From an uncultured Paludibacter sp. (lineage in GTDB: Bacteria > Bacteroidota > Bacteroidia > Bacteroidales > Paludibacteraceae): a stretch of 64,000 bases of DNA. Positions 46,124-55,483 of the stretch are shown here, in pieces. The notes below the pieces were generated by a model. That model ran no database searches and was not told where the DNA came from. It worked only from the letters and a program-made list of their open reading frames with translations. Made by a program: the position numbers and the translations under genes. The stretch is from contig CALCBD010000033.1 of assembly GCA_937897985.1 (NCBI GenBank), positions 124,001-188,000 on the forward strand, given 5' to 3'. Numbering within the stretch: the first letter of the stretch is position 1; the number at the start of each line of letters is the position of its first letter.

Positions 46124-47743
46124 ATGGCACAAAAACCTTCCATTCCAAAAGGAACCCGCGACTTCACGCCTCAGGAAATGGCGAACCGCAATTACATTTT
46201 CAATACCATCAAAGATGTTTTCCGCTTGTACGGGTTTCAGCAGATTGAAACTCCGGCCATGGAAAATCTGTCAACACTAATGGGCAAATATGGTGATGAA
46301 GGCGACAAATTACTGTTCAAAATTCTGAATTCGGGCGACTTTATTTCTGATTTTGATGAGAATCAGTTAGAAATAATTAGTGAAATAACTAATATCAAAT
46401 TATCTTTGGTTTCAGATTTTGAGAAGATGGAACTTAACAACCAAAATTTCAATGATTTGTTTCAAAAGAAATTCGAATCTAAATTTAGTGATATTGTCCT
46501 ACGTAGATTAATTTTAGATGGATTTGTTTTCAAGAAGGCAGATGGAAAAATCGAAATTGATAAAGTTTTAAAGGATAATGAATTAAAAATAAAAATTAGA
46601 GAGATAACAAATCAAACTTTAAATGAAGTTATTAAGAAAGAGATTAGAAATAATTTCGGTGTAGAAAAAGGTCTGCGTTATGATCTTACCGTTCCTTTTG
46701 CACGCTTCGTGGTACAAAACCGTGATAAGATTACTTTTCCGTTCAAACGTTATCAGATTCAGCCTGTATGGCGCGCCGACCGTCCACAAAAAGGACGTTA
46801 CCGTGAATTTTATCAGTGCGATGTGGATGTGGTGGGGAGTGACTCACTGTTGAACGAGTTAGAATTAATTCAGATAGTTGATGAAGTATACAGACGACTG
46901 AAAATCAACGTCGTTATCAAAATAAACAATCGAAAAATCCTTACCGGAATTGCCGAAATCATTGGCGAAGCCGAAAAAATTACAGACATTACCGTTGCTA
47001 TCGACAAGCTGGATAAAATCGGTACCGAAAAAGTAAACGAAGAAATTGCATCGAAGGGTATCAGCCGGGAAGCCATCGATAAATTACAACCGATTTTAAT
47101 GCTCAACGGAACAAATGAATCTAAATTTGAACAACTTAAGCCGGTTCTTGCTGCGTCAGAAACCGGCATGAAAGGTATAGCCGAACTTGAGACAATTTTC
47201 GGTTTGTGCAGAATGATGAAAATTGAAACAAAGATTGAACTTGACCTTACCCTGGCCCGCGGACTTAATTATTATACAGGCGCTATTTTCGAGGTAAAAG
47301 CTTTGGATGTGGAAATGGGTAGCATCACCGGTGGCGGTCGTTATGATAATCTGACCGGTGTGTTCGGAATGGAAGGTGTATCCGGCGTAGGTATTTCGTT
47401 CGGTGCCGACCGGATATATGATGTTTTGAACACCCTTAACCTTTATCCCGAAACTTCGGTAGAACAGACTCAGTTACTTTTTGTTTGCTTCGGCGATAAA
47501 GAATTGATGTACAGCCTTCCCTGGTTAAATAAACTTCGCAGTAACGGAATCAATACAGAAATCTATCCTGAACCTGCAAAAATGAAAAAACAAATGAGTT
47601 ATGCCGACAATAAGCACATTCCTTATGTAGCAATTGTTGGTGAGACTGAAATGAACGAAGGCAAAATCATGCTGAAAGACATGAAGTCAGGTGAGCAATC
47701 GTTAATGAATTTTGATGAATTAATGAATAAACTTGGATTTTAA
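46124..47743 (+). CDS. hisS: histidyl-tRNA synthetase with an unusual internal insert
   Basis: 539 residues; typical Bacteroidales HisRS is about 450. Class II core: motif 1 region around FQQIETPAMENLSTLMGKYGDE, GLRYDLTVPFARFVV, motif 2 PVWRADRPQKGRYREFYQCDVDVVG, the HisA motif LARGLNYYTGAIFEV, motif 3 GGGRYDNLTGVFG and GVGISFGADRIYD, then the anticodon-binding domain. The extra length is all between residues about 74 and 180, where the short loop before EKGLRYDLT is replaced by a Lys/Ile/Asn/Glu-rich helical-looking segment. The DNA there is far more AT-rich than the rest of the gene. Catalytic motifs are intact, so the enzyme should be active. Confidence 0.95.
   Translation: MAQKPSIPKGTRDFTPQEMANRNYIFNTIKDVFRLYGFQQIETPAMENLSTLMGKYGDEGDKLLFKILNSGDFISDFDENQLEIISEITNIKLSLVSDFEKMELNNQNFNDLFQKKFESKFSDIVLRRLILDGFVFKKADGKIEIDKVLKDNELKIKIREITNQTLNEVIKKEIRNNFGVEKGLRYDLTVPFARFVVQNRDKITFPFKRYQIQPVWRADRPQKGRYREFYQCDVDVVGSDSLLNELELIQIVDEVYRRLKINVVIKINNRKILTGIAEIIGEAEKITDITVAIDKLDKIGTEKVNEEIASKGISREAIDKLQPILMLNGTNESKFEQLKPVLAASETGMKGIAELETIFGLCRMMKIETKIELDLTLARGLNYYTGAIFEVKALDVEMGSITGGGRYDNLTGVFGMEGVSGVGISFGADRIYDVLNTLNLYPETSVEQTQLLFVCFGDKELMYSLPWLNKLRSNGINTEIYPEPAKMKKQMSYADNKHIPYVAIVGETEMNEGKIMLKDMKSGEQSLMNFDELMNKLGF
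46343..46663 (+). other. low-GC in-frame insert within hisS
   Basis: About 320 bp (codons 74-180) with only about one quarter G+C by hand count on three sampled lines (15/60, 18/60, 10/60), compared with roughly 40% in flanking hisS sequence. Codon choice shifts toward ATT, AAA, AGA and TTA. The frame is kept at both ends. No intein motifs, no terminal inverted repeats and no obvious duplicated target site were seen. A partial internal repeat, TTCTGATTTTGA and TTCAGATTTTGA, is present at its left part. Confidence 0.7.
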
Positions 47744-47750
47744 CACAAAG

Positions 47751-47786
47751 TAAACCCCCGAAAGCAAATTAGTTTTCGGGGGTTTA
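47751..47786. terminator. bidirectional terminator between hisS and the pirin gene
   Basis: A perfect 12-bp GC-rich stem, AAACCCCCGAAA (47752-47763) with TTTCGGGGGTTT (47774-47785), between two convergent genes; it directly borders the pirin stop codon. Confidence 0.9.
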
Positions 47787-47787
47787 T

Positions 47788-48501
47788 TTAAATTTTCAAA
47801 GGAACTTCAATCAACAGAAACTCTGACTCATTCAACGATTTGATGGTCACTTCATTTACTTCCCACATTCCGCAACCGTCGCGTTGATGTAATAATTGTC
47901 CTTCGAGTTCAATATCTCCTTTTATCACAAAAACATAAATTCCGTTTTTATCTGCATTTTTGAGTTGATAATTCAAAACAGCATCTTTCCCTGCCCTGCC
48001 CGAATAAAACCATGCATCCTGATAAATCCATACGCAGCCCGGTTGAGGTTCAGGGGCAAGAATCAGTGTTAATTTATCAGGATCAGATGCATATCCGGCC
48101 TGCTGATAACGTGGTTTTACCTTTTGAACTTTCGGTACCACCCACAGTTGTAAATACTGAACTGATTTATCCCTGTTAAAGTTGGATTCGCTGTGAAAAA
48201 TTCCCGAACCGGCACTCATGACCTGAATTTCACCTTTTCTGATTACAGCACCCTGATTCATATCATCTTTATATTCCAGATCACCTTCGAGAGGGATGGT
48301 GATGATTTCCATATTGCTGTGCGGGTGCATGCCGAGTCCTTTACCGGGGGCAAGCATGTCGTCGTTAATAACCCGTAATTCGCCAAAATGCAGCCTTTCC
48401 GGATCATAATAATCGCCGAAACTGAATGTATGTCTGCTGTGGAGCCAGCCATTTGTGGTTGTCCCCCTCGAGTTTGCAGTATGTATAATGGATTTTGACA
48501 T
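47788..48501 (-). CDS. pirin family bicupin protein, YhaK-like
   Basis: 237 residues, two cupin domains as in pirins such as YhaK. HSRHTFSFGDYYDPERLHFG, LAPGKGLGMHPHSNMEIITIPLEGDLEYKD (metal-ligand histidines and glutamate) and QVMSAGSGIFHSESN are the family signature. Some pirins have quercetinase activity or serve as redox-sensitive iron proteins; the role here is not defined. It is cytoplasmic, divergent from the next gene, with a near-consensus GTAATTTG upstream on its strand. Confidence 0.92.
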   Translation of the reverse strand: MSKSIIHTANSRGTTTNGWLHSRHTFSFGDYYDPERLHFGELRVINDDMLAPGKGLGMHPHSNMEIITIPLEGDLEYKDDMNQGAVIRKGEIQVMSAGSGIFHSESNFNRDKSVQYLQLWVVPKVQKVKPRYQQAGYASDPDKLTLILAPEPQPGCVWIYQDAWFYSGRAGKDAVLNYQLKNADKNGIYVFVIKGDIELEGQLLHQRDGCGMWEVNEVTIKSLNESEFLLIEVPLKI

Positions 48502-48644
48502 TTTTTTATTTGTAGTTATAACAAATTACAATCTGAATGGTTGTATATTTAAACTGTTTTTTTGTCTGCGTTTCAAAATTGATTTACTTCAATGGAAATG
48601 AGGGGCATACTAATCAAAAGAATTTCAAAAATATCGATCATTAT

Positions 48645-50048
48645 ATGTCAAAAACATTGAGCACAAAAGAAAAATCGGTTCGCATCAATTTGCATTCTGA
48701 TTATTACGGATCAATTGCCGAAATCGGAGGAGGACAGGAGACTGCGCGACATTTATTTCAGGCAGGCGGAGCATCCAATACAATTGCCAAATCGGTTTCA
48801 GCTTACGATAAATCTTTCAGCGACCATTTTTACAACGAGGGCAATCCGGCCCGATACGTTGATGAAGACAGGCTGCGAAAAATGCTTGATTATGAATACA
48901 ATGAATTAATAAAAATTCTCGACAACAAAACTTCAAAAAAGTTCTTTGCATTTGCCAATACTGTAGAAACTCTTAATTTTGCAAAAACAAATCAGGGAAA
49001 CGGCTGGCTGGGAATTGCCATTGAAGGAACAAACCGCTACCAACCCAATAAGATTTACATCCATGTTAAATTGCTCGAAAATGACACACTTTTACAACAA
49101 TACACACTTGGAACCTTAGGAATTAACCTGATTTACAGCGGCATATTTGACGGAGAAGATCCACGCAAAATATTAACTGCACTGCCCGATAATCTCGATA
49201 CCAGAAGGGTTGAAGTCGATTATATTTACGTTGAAGGGTTCGACTTTAACTGGTGTGATAACCGGCTGCTCAATCTGATGCTCGTAAGCAAAAACATGAC
49301 TCCTGCAATTATGTTTGATCAATCAGGAAAAATTCAACAGCCGGGCGATATGCTTTACAAAAAGAATGTGCTGTTAATGCGGGGTTACTTTCGTCCGGTC
49401 AATCAACTCAATTTAGAATTTATCGAAGACAGTCTGTCAATTTTCAAACGCGATGAGGATTATAAACCGGATAACACTATAGCATTTTGCGAAATTTCAT
49501 TAAAGTATTTTATAAAGGACAAAGAATTAGATGAAAAAGATTTCCTGAATCGCGTGGAATTACTCAATATGGTTGGTCAGAATGTGATGGTCTCCAATTT
49601 TTACAGGTATTTCAAACTTGTCGATTATTTTGCTCAGTATAAGATGAAAAAATTGAGAATCGTTCTTGGATTACCGACTTTTGATAAAATTCTGGATGAA
49701 ACCCAATACACAGATTTGCGTGGAGGTTTGCTCGAAGCCATGGGAACACTTTTTCAAAATAATGTAAAAATTTACCTTTATCCATATACAAATCCGGCTA
49801 CTGGTGAGGTCGTTTATCCTGAGACTTCACATTTTAGCGATGAAAACAAACTTCTTTGGCAATATCTAACAAAAACAAAGAAAATCATCATTCTCAAAGG
49901 AATACCATCAAATCACCTCGAAATTACTTCGGGTGAGATTGCCGGGATGATTGAAAAAGGGGATGAAAAACTGCAGCATTTTCTTCCCGTTCAGGTATTC
50001 CGACACATTAAGGATAAAGGTTTATTCGGTTTTAATACAAAAAAATAA
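48645..50048 (+). CDS. conserved protein of unknown function (467 residues)
   Basis: 467 residues from ATG 48645 (MSKTLSTKEKSVRINLHSDYYGS). I do not recognise a catalytic family with confidence. There is no signal peptide or membrane segment. The sequence looks well conserved in style, with ordered alpha/beta stretches such as GGGQETARHLFQAGGASNTIAKSVSAYDK near the N-terminus, VEVDYIYVEGFDFNWCDNRLLNLMLVSKNM in the middle and LLEAMGTLFQNNVKIYLYPY late. The early Gly-rich stretch might bind a nucleotide or phosphate (weak inference). A longer frame from 48537 adds 36 residues of uncharacteristic sequence and is rejected. It is followed by a short conserved-looking gene after 49 bp, probably in one unit. 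Confidence 0.75.
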   Translation: MSKTLSTKEKSVRINLHSDYYGSIAEIGGGQETARHLFQAGGASNTIAKSVSAYDKSFSDHFYNEGNPARYVDEDRLRKMLDYEYNELIKILDNKTSKKFFAFANTVETLNFAKTNQGNGWLGIAIEGTNRYQPNKIYIHVKLLENDTLLQQYTLGTLGINLIYSGIFDGEDPRKILTALPDNLDTRRVEVDYIYVEGFDFNWCDNRLLNLMLVSKNMTPAIMFDQSGKIQQPGDMLYKKNVLLMRGYFRPVNQLNLEFIEDSLSIFKRDEDYKPDNTIAFCEISLKYFIKDKELDEKDFLNRVELLNMVGQNVMVSNFYRYFKLVDYFAQYKMKKLRIVLGLPTFDKILDETQYTDLRGGLLEAMGTLFQNNVKIYLYPYTNPATGEVVYPETSHFSDENKLLWQYLTKTKKIIILKGIPSNHLEITSGEIAGMIEKGDEKLQHFLPVQVFRHIKDKGLFGFNTKK

Positions 50049-50097
50049 TTTCACCGGCGATAAAATTTTCATACTGAATCAAAAAAGAATAAACACA

Positions 50098-50355
50098 ATG
50101 GATATTGACCCCGCTTTCTACGGAATTTCTGCACGAGTAAAATTAACAAAAACCGGAAATAATAAAATCGGAATTTATAAAGTTGTCAAAAGTCGTATCA
50201 TTCGAAAAGATGCTTTAAAAATTACTGAAATTGCTTCACAGATAAGAATCAAAGATCCGAATCTCAAAATTGCACTTATCTGCACTCCCAATATTTGCTC
50301 AAAATCAATCAAAATCCTTGAAAAGGAAGGCATAGAAATCAGTTTTACAGAATAA
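50098..50355 (+). CDS. small conserved-looking protein of unknown function
   Basis: 85 residues from ATG 50098 (MDIDPAFYGISARVKLTKTG). Basic, probably soluble, with an alpha/beta pattern (LKIALICTPNICSKSIKILEKEGIEISFTE at the end). No recognised motif. An upstream in-frame ATG at 49951 would overlap the preceding gene by nearly 100 bp and is not preferred. Position directly behind the 467-residue protein and in front of a shared terminator suggests they are transcribed together. Confidence 0.6.
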   Translation: MDIDPAFYGISARVKLTKTGNNKIGIYKVVKSRIIRKDALKITEIASQIRIKDPNLKIALICTPNICSKSIKILEKEGIEISFTE

Positions 50356-50360
50356 GAAAA

Positions 50361-50393
50361 GAGCTGTATCAAAAGAATCTTTCGATACAGCTC
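50361..50393. terminator. bidirectional terminator before clpB
   Basis: A 15-bp stem (50361-50375 with 50379-50393, one mismatch or G-U pair) with a 3-nt loop between two convergent genes. Its CTGTATCA core matches the hairpin at 5564-5594, suggesting a dispersed terminator family. Confidence 0.8.
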
Positions 50394-50414
50394 TCTGACA
50401 AAAACAAAACAAAA

Positions 50415-53003
50415 TTAATTTCTAAAAACCAGTCGTTCACCATCAAAATCCACAGTGATGGCTTCATTATTTCTTACAATTCCTGCCAGCAACTGTTTAC
50501 TCAGGTCATTAAGTACATATTTCTGAATAGCACGTTTCACCGGTCGGGCACCGAATTGCGGATCGAATCCTTCAGCAGCAATAAAATGTATCGCCTCTTC
50601 TGTCAGTTTCAGATCGACACCATTCTCCTTCAGCACCTTTTGTACCAACGATATCTGAAGACGAACAATTTCTTCAATCTGCGACTCGTTAAGTGGAGCA
50701 AACATAATTAATTCATCAATCCGGTTCAGAAACTCCGGCCGAATGGTTTGTTTCAACAATTCAAAAACCTGTACCTTGGTTTTCTCCACCACTTCATCAT
50801 GATTACGGTCATTCATTTTTTCGAAATTTTCACGAATAAGACCCGAACCAATATTCGATGTCATGATAATAATTGTGTTTTTAAAATTCACCATGCGCCC
50901 TTTATTATCTGTTAACCGTCCATCATCCAGCACCTGAAGTAAAATATTGAACACATCAGGGTGTGCTTTTTCAATTTCGTCGAACAACACCACAGAATAG
51001 GGTTTACGGCGTATTGCTTCGGTTAACTGACCACCTTCGTCGTAACCAACATAACCCGGAGGCGAACCAATTAATCTTGTAACCGAGAATTTTTCCTGAT
51101 ATTCACTCATATCAATACGAGTCATCATGTTCTCATCATCGAACAAATATTCAGCCAGTGCTTTGGCTAATTCTGTTTTTCCAACGCCGGTTGTACCAAG
51201 AAAAATAAATGAACCAATCGGTCGCTTAGGATCCTGCAATCCGGCCCTGCTCCTTCTCACGGCATCAGCTACTGCTTCTATCGCTTCCTCCTGACCAATA
51301 ACCCTTTTATGTAATTCATCCTCGAGATGAAGCAATTTTTCCTTTTCGCTTTGCAGCATTTTATTTACCGGGATACCGGTCCATCTGCTTACCACATCAG
51401 CAATATCTTCACTGTCCACTTCTTCTCTGATCATGGCTTTTACACCCTGCATGTTTGCAAGTTTTGCCTGATAATCAGCAATTTTCGATTCTGTAGCTTT
51501 AATTTTTCCATATCTGATTTCGGCTACCTTTCCGTAATCACCTTCACGTTCTGCTTTGTCGGCCTGGTATTTTAAATCCTCTGTCTCAATTTTTAATTGC
51601 TGCATTTGATCGATGAGGGCTTTTTCGCTCGACCATTTTGCTCTCATCACCTTGCTTTCCTCCTTCAGATTGGCAATTTCGGCATTCAGCTGATTCAATT
51701 TAAAATGATCATTTTCCCTTTTAATCGCCTCTCTTTCAATCTCCAATTGCTTGATATTTCTTTCTATAGCATCAAGTTCTTCAGGTATCGAATCTACTTC
51801 CATCCTTAACTTTGATGCAGCTTCGTCCATGAGGTCAATGGCTTTGTCAGGCAAGAACCGATCGGTAATATACCTGTTCGAAAGTTCAACAGCGGCAATA
51901 ATTGCATCATCCTTGATTCGTACTTTGTGGTGATTTTCATAACGTTCCTTTAAACCTCTTAAAATCGATATGGTACTTGCAATGTCCGGTTCATCAACCA
52001 TTACTTTCTGGAACCGGCGTTCAAGCGCTTTATCCTTTTCGAAGTATTTTTGATATTCATCGAGTGTAGTTGCTCCTATTGCTCTGAGTTCGCCTCTTGC
52101 CAGAGCAGGTTTCAGTATATTGGCAGCATCCATTGCTCCCTCGCCTTTTCCGGCCCCTACGAGTGTATGAATTTCATCAATAAATAAGATAACCTCACCT
52201 TCAGCCTTAATCACTTCATTCACAACCGATTTAAGACGTTCCTCAAATTCTCCCTTGTATTTTGCGCCAGCCACTAAAGCTCCCATATCGAGCGAGAAAA
52301 TTTGTTTCGATTTTAAATTTTCCGGCACATCGCCACGTACAATCCGGTGTGCAAGCCCTTCAGCAATAGCAGTTTTACCTGTTCCGGGTTCACCTATCAG
52401 TATAGGATTATTCTTGGTACGCCGGCTCAGAATCTGCAGCACCCGTCGAATTTCCTCGTCGCGACCGATTACCGGATCGAGTTTGCCGTTGCGTGCCTGT
52501 TCGTTGAGGTTGATAGCATATTTACCCAGAGAGTTATAATTATCTTCGGCTGAGGCTGAATTTACTTTTGATCCTTTTCGAAGTTCATTGATTGCTTCCT
52601 GAAGTGACTTTTCATTAACTCCGGCATCCTGAAATACTTTGGTCAATATATTTTTTTCGCTCACAAGTGACAAAAGTATATATTCGACCGGGACAAACTG
52701 ATCGCCTGCTTTCGATGATTTATCAATAGCTTTTTGTAAAACTGCATTCGTTTCTCTGCTTAAATAAGGTTCACCACCTGACACTTTCGGAAAACCTGCA
52801 ATCATATTATCAGCAATTGCCTGTAAGGTTGATGAATTCACACCGGTTTTTCCAAACAGAAATTGTACAACATCTTCTGCCTTCAAAAAAATTGCTTTCA
52901 GCAGATGTGGAGTTTCAACCACCTGTTGTCCGTTACTTTGAACCAGTTCTATAGCTTGTTGAACTGCTTCCTGTGATTTGATTGTAAAATTGTTAAAATT
53001 CAT
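50415..53003 (-). CDS. clpB: ATP-dependent chaperone ClpB
   Basis: 862-residue Hsp100 disaggregase, working with DnaK to rescue aggregated protein. N-terminal Clp_N repeats (1-145), AAA1 with Walker A GEPGTGKTA and Walker B VILFIDEIHTLVGAG, the long middle coiled-coil (about 400-525) that separates ClpB from ClpA/ClpC, and AAA2 with GTTGVGKTELAKALAEYLF and VVLFDEIEKAH, followed by the D2-small domain (FDPQFGARPVKRAI). No ClpP-binding loop is expected. Upstream are TGTCA repeats shared with htpG, the next chaperone gene. Monocistronic; terminated by the hairpin at 50361-50393. Confidence 0.98.
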   Translation of the reverse strand: MNFNNFTIKSQEAVQQAIELVQSNGQQVVETPHLLKAIFLKAEDVVQFLFGKTGVNSSTLQAIADNMIAGFPKVSGGEPYLSRETNAVLQKAIDKSSKAGDQFVPVEYILLSLVSEKNILTKVFQDAGVNEKSLQEAINELRKGSKVNSASAEDNYNSLGKYAINLNEQARNGKLDPVIGRDEEIRRVLQILSRRTKNNPILIGEPGTGKTAIAEGLAHRIVRGDVPENLKSKQIFSLDMGALVAGAKYKGEFEERLKSVVNEVIKAEGEVILFIDEIHTLVGAGKGEGAMDAANILKPALARGELRAIGATTLDEYQKYFEKDKALERRFQKVMVDEPDIASTISILRGLKERYENHHKVRIKDDAIIAAVELSNRYITDRFLPDKAIDLMDEAASKLRMEVDSIPEELDAIERNIKQLEIEREAIKRENDHFKLNQLNAEIANLKEESKVMRAKWSSEKALIDQMQQLKIETEDLKYQADKAEREGDYGKVAEIRYGKIKATESKIADYQAKLANMQGVKAMIREEVDSEDIADVVSRWTGIPVNKMLQSEKEKLLHLEDELHKRVIGQEEAIEAVADAVRRSRAGLQDPKRPIGSFIFLGTTGVGKTELAKALAEYLFDDENMMTRIDMSEYQEKFSVTRLIGSPPGYVGYDEGGQLTEAIRRKPYSVVLFDEIEKAHPDVFNILLQVLDDGRLTDNKGRMVNFKNTIIIMTSNIGSGLIRENFEKMNDRNHDEVVEKTKVQVFELLKQTIRPEFLNRIDELIMFAPLNESQIEEIVRLQISLVQKVLKENGVDLKLTEEAIHFIAAEGFDPQFGARPVKRAIQKYVLNDLSKQLLAGIVRNNEAITVDFDGERLVFRN

Positions 53004-53046
53004 AGTTTTATTGTTTTAAAAAATTTGTTGATTTACTACCGGGTTA

Positions 53047-53148
53047 CAAATTGACGGCCAATTACCGAATCGGAAAAATTGTCTTATTTTTGAAATTTAA
53101 ATACCTGTTTATTAAGACATTATGTCATATTTAATGAATTAATGTCAT
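53047..53148 (-). promoter_or_regulatory. clpB upstream region with ATGTCAT repeats
   Basis: ATGTCAT occurs at 53122-53128 and 53142-53148, exactly 20 bp apart (about two helical turns). The left copy is also part of an 11-bp palindrome GACATTATGTC (53116-53126). On the minus strand, TCAATTTG (53054-53047) is one base from the -7 consensus, 44 bp upstream of the clpB start. No CIRCE element is present. Confidence 0.4.
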
Positions 53149-53268
53149 GTGAATTAAAAACGGAACGATAAACACTGCAATACTTACAGAACAGAAAAAC
53201 CGTCGGATTTAAAAAACCGGTTCTTAGGATCAGCATTCAATTTACTCAACGTTAATAAAAATGTAAAA

Positions 53269-53324
53269 CCCCGGAATTCTGAACATATCAAAACCAATGT
53301 AAGGTTTTGGATCAAAATTCCGGG
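53269..53324 (-). terminator. terminator of htpG
   Basis: Outer stem CCCGGAATT/AATTCCGGG (53270-53278 with 53316-53324) and an inner stem CAAAACC/GGTTTTG (53289-53295 with 53303-53309), with T-rich sequence on the minus-strand exit side, 57 bp after the htpG stop codon. Confidence 0.75.
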
Positions 53325-53381
53325 ATTTTTACTTACCCAACCATCCAGTTGAGTCACTTTTATGCTTTGTAATGTGCAGAT

Positions 53382-55436
53382 TTACATAAGCTCAACACTG
53401 CGTTTTACAAAATTAGCAAGCGCTTCACCTTTCAGCATATTGTTGGCAAGCAGGGCTAAATCTATCAACTGACGAACCTGTTTGTTTTCAGCAGCAAAAG
53501 TTCTGTATACAGATTTCTTCTGTTCTGTTAGCAGGTCTAACTGTTTCGACAATTCGCTTAATTCATCTTTCTCTGCAACAGGAATTTCTTCGTCCTTTTT
53601 ACCTTTATGACTTTCGTTGAGTTGATCTTGTTTGATTTTCAGCTCGTTCAGTTCGGCAATAACCGGTGCCACCTTGTCTTTACAATTCGATTCTTCGTCA
53701 CTCAAAATTTTGTCGATTACCGGATGTGCTGTATTGACAACCAGATTGTAGCTATCGGGCATTTCGCCATAAAAGCTCATCATGCCTCCCTGCAAAGCCG
53801 ACATTTCTTTCATTCGGCGCATGAACTCGTTTTGAGTTATGAAAACCGGATTTGCATTTGGTGAAAGTTGTTCGAAAGTAATAATAAAGTTAGTTTTATC
53901 AATAGCCGGAAGTTGTGAATCGAAAACAGTGATTAAAGCATCCTTCTGTTCTTCATTTAAAGTCACCTTAGGAGCATCATCCTTTTGAATAATTTTTTCG
54001 ATAACATCGCTATCGACACGTACGAAACGGGTTTTTTCAAACTTTTGCTCCAATTGGCTAACTGCATGAACATCTAATTGGCCATCCATAATCAACACAT
54101 CGTAACCTTTGTCTTTGGCATGCTGAATATAACTATATTGTTCGGCGGCATTGTTGGCATACAGATAAATTATATCGCCATTTTTATCTTTTTGATTCTC
54201 TCCGGTCAGAGTTTTATATTCATCGAAAGTAAAGTATTTACCATCCACATTCTTCAACAATGCAAATTTTTCGGCACGTTCATAGAATTTTTCGTCACTC
54301 AGCATTCCGTATTGAATGAAAATTTTCAAATCATCCCATTTCTTTTCGAACTCAGGTCGATCAGTTTTAAAGATATCGGCCAGCCGGTCGGCTACTTTTT
54401 TGGTGATATGACTTGAAATTTTCTTCACATTACCATCACTTTGCAGATAGCTACGCGAAACGTTTAAAGGAATGTCGGGAGAATCGATAACACCGTGAAG
54501 CAATGTCAGATATTCGGGCACAATATTTTCGACATGGTCGGTTACAAACACCTGATTGCAATACAATTGTATTTTATTTCGTTGCATATCGATGTTATTT
54601 TTAATTTTCGGAAAATAGAGTATCCCTGTCAGGTTGAACGGATAATCGACATTCAGATGAATATGAAACAGAGGATCTTCGCTCATCGGATTCAGTTCCC
54701 TGTAAAACTCCGAATAATCTTCATCTTTCAAATCAGCCGGTTTGCGTGTCCATGCCGGATTGGTGTTGTTGATGATATTGTCTTCGTCAGTTTCTACATT
54801 CTTGCCATCTTTCCATTCTTTTTTCTTGCCGAAAGCAATTTCAACAGGAAGAAATCTGCAATACTTTGTCAGCAATTCCTGAATTTTTGATTCTTCCAGA
54901 AAATCCTTGTTGTCATCATCAATGTGTAAAACAATATCAGTACCTCTGTCGGATTTAATGGTGTCCTCAAGTGAATATTCAGGACTTCCGTCGCACGACC
55001 AGTGTTGAGCTGCAGCTTCTTCTTTGTACGATTGTGTGAATATTTCCACCTGTTTCGAAACCATGAACGAAGAATAAAATCCGAGCCCGAAATGACCAAT
55101 GATGGCCTGTGCATCGTTTTTGTATTTTTCAAGAAACTCCTCGGCACCCGAAAATGCAATTTGATTGATGTACTTTTCAATTTCATCGGCTGTCATACCA
55201 ATTCCACGATCGGAGATTGTAAGTGTTCCCTTTTTTGAATCGATGCTGACACGAACTTTCAGTTCTCCGAGTTCTCCTTTAAATTCGCCCACAGATGCCA
55301 GTGTTTTAAGCTTTTGAGTTGCATCCACGGCATTCGACACTAATTCACGTAAAAAAATCTCATGATCACTGTACAAAAATTTTTTGATAACGGGGAAGAT
55401 ATTATCGCTCGTTACCCCAATGTTTCCTTTTGCCAT
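53382..55436 (-). CDS. htpG: molecular chaperone HtpG (Hsp90)
   Basis: 684 residues. The ATP-binding N-domain carries the GHKL motifs ELVSNAVDATQKL, ISDRGIGMTADEIEKYINQIAFSGAEEFL and IGHFGLGFYSSFMV. The middle domain (about 240-450) contains GVIDSPDIPLNVSRSYLQSD, and the C-terminal dimerisation domain ends without an MEEVD tail, as in bacteria. An acidic/lysine-rich stretch near 600-640 is a lineage feature. Full length. The spacer upstream (55,437-55,691) has five TGTCA/TGACA elements, suggesting heat-shock control shared with clpB. Confidence 0.98.
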   Translation of the reverse strand: MAKGNIGVTSDNIFPVIKKFLYSDHEIFLRELVSNAVDATQKLKTLASVGEFKGELGELKVRVSIDSKKGTLTISDRGIGMTADEIEKYINQIAFSGAEEFLEKYKNDAQAIIGHFGLGFYSSFMVSKQVEIFTQSYKEEAAAQHWSCDGSPEYSLEDTIKSDRGTDIVLHIDDDNKDFLEESKIQELLTKYCRFLPVEIAFGKKKEWKDGKNVETDEDNIINNTNPAWTRKPADLKDEDYSEFYRELNPMSEDPLFHIHLNVDYPFNLTGILYFPKIKNNIDMQRNKIQLYCNQVFVTDHVENIVPEYLTLLHGVIDSPDIPLNVSRSYLQSDGNVKKISSHITKKVADRLADIFKTDRPEFEKKWDDLKIFIQYGMLSDEKFYERAEKFALLKNVDGKYFTFDEYKTLTGENQKDKNGDIIYLYANNAAEQYSYIQHAKDKGYDVLIMDGQLDVHAVSQLEQKFEKTRFVRVDSDVIEKIIQKDDAPKVTLNEEQKDALITVFDSQLPAIDKTNFIITFEQLSPNANPVFITQNEFMRRMKEMSALQGGMMSFYGEMPDSYNLVVNTAHPVIDKILSDEESNCKDKVAPVIAELNELKIKQDQLNESHKGKKDEEIPVAEKDELSELSKQLDLLTEQKKSVYRTFAAENKQVRQLIDLALLANNMLKGEALANFVKRSVELM

Positions 55437-55483
55437 TGTTTATTCTATTTTGATTGATATAATTTTTATAAAAATTTTCGAAC

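Noticed and set aside
46343..46663. hisS insert as an intein or self-splicing intron
   Set aside because: It is only about 100 codons, keeps the frame, and lacks intein splice motifs and intron structure.
48537..48644. N-terminal extension of the 467-residue protein
   Set aside because: It is Cys- and Phe-rich, unlike the rest, and overlaps the pirin promoter region.
51327..52553. Several plus-strand open frames of 60-94 codons inside clpB
   Set aside because: They lie opposite a strongly supported gene, and their translations have no recognisable domains. The same applies to similar frames opposite rpoB, rpoC, htpG, valS and the kinases.
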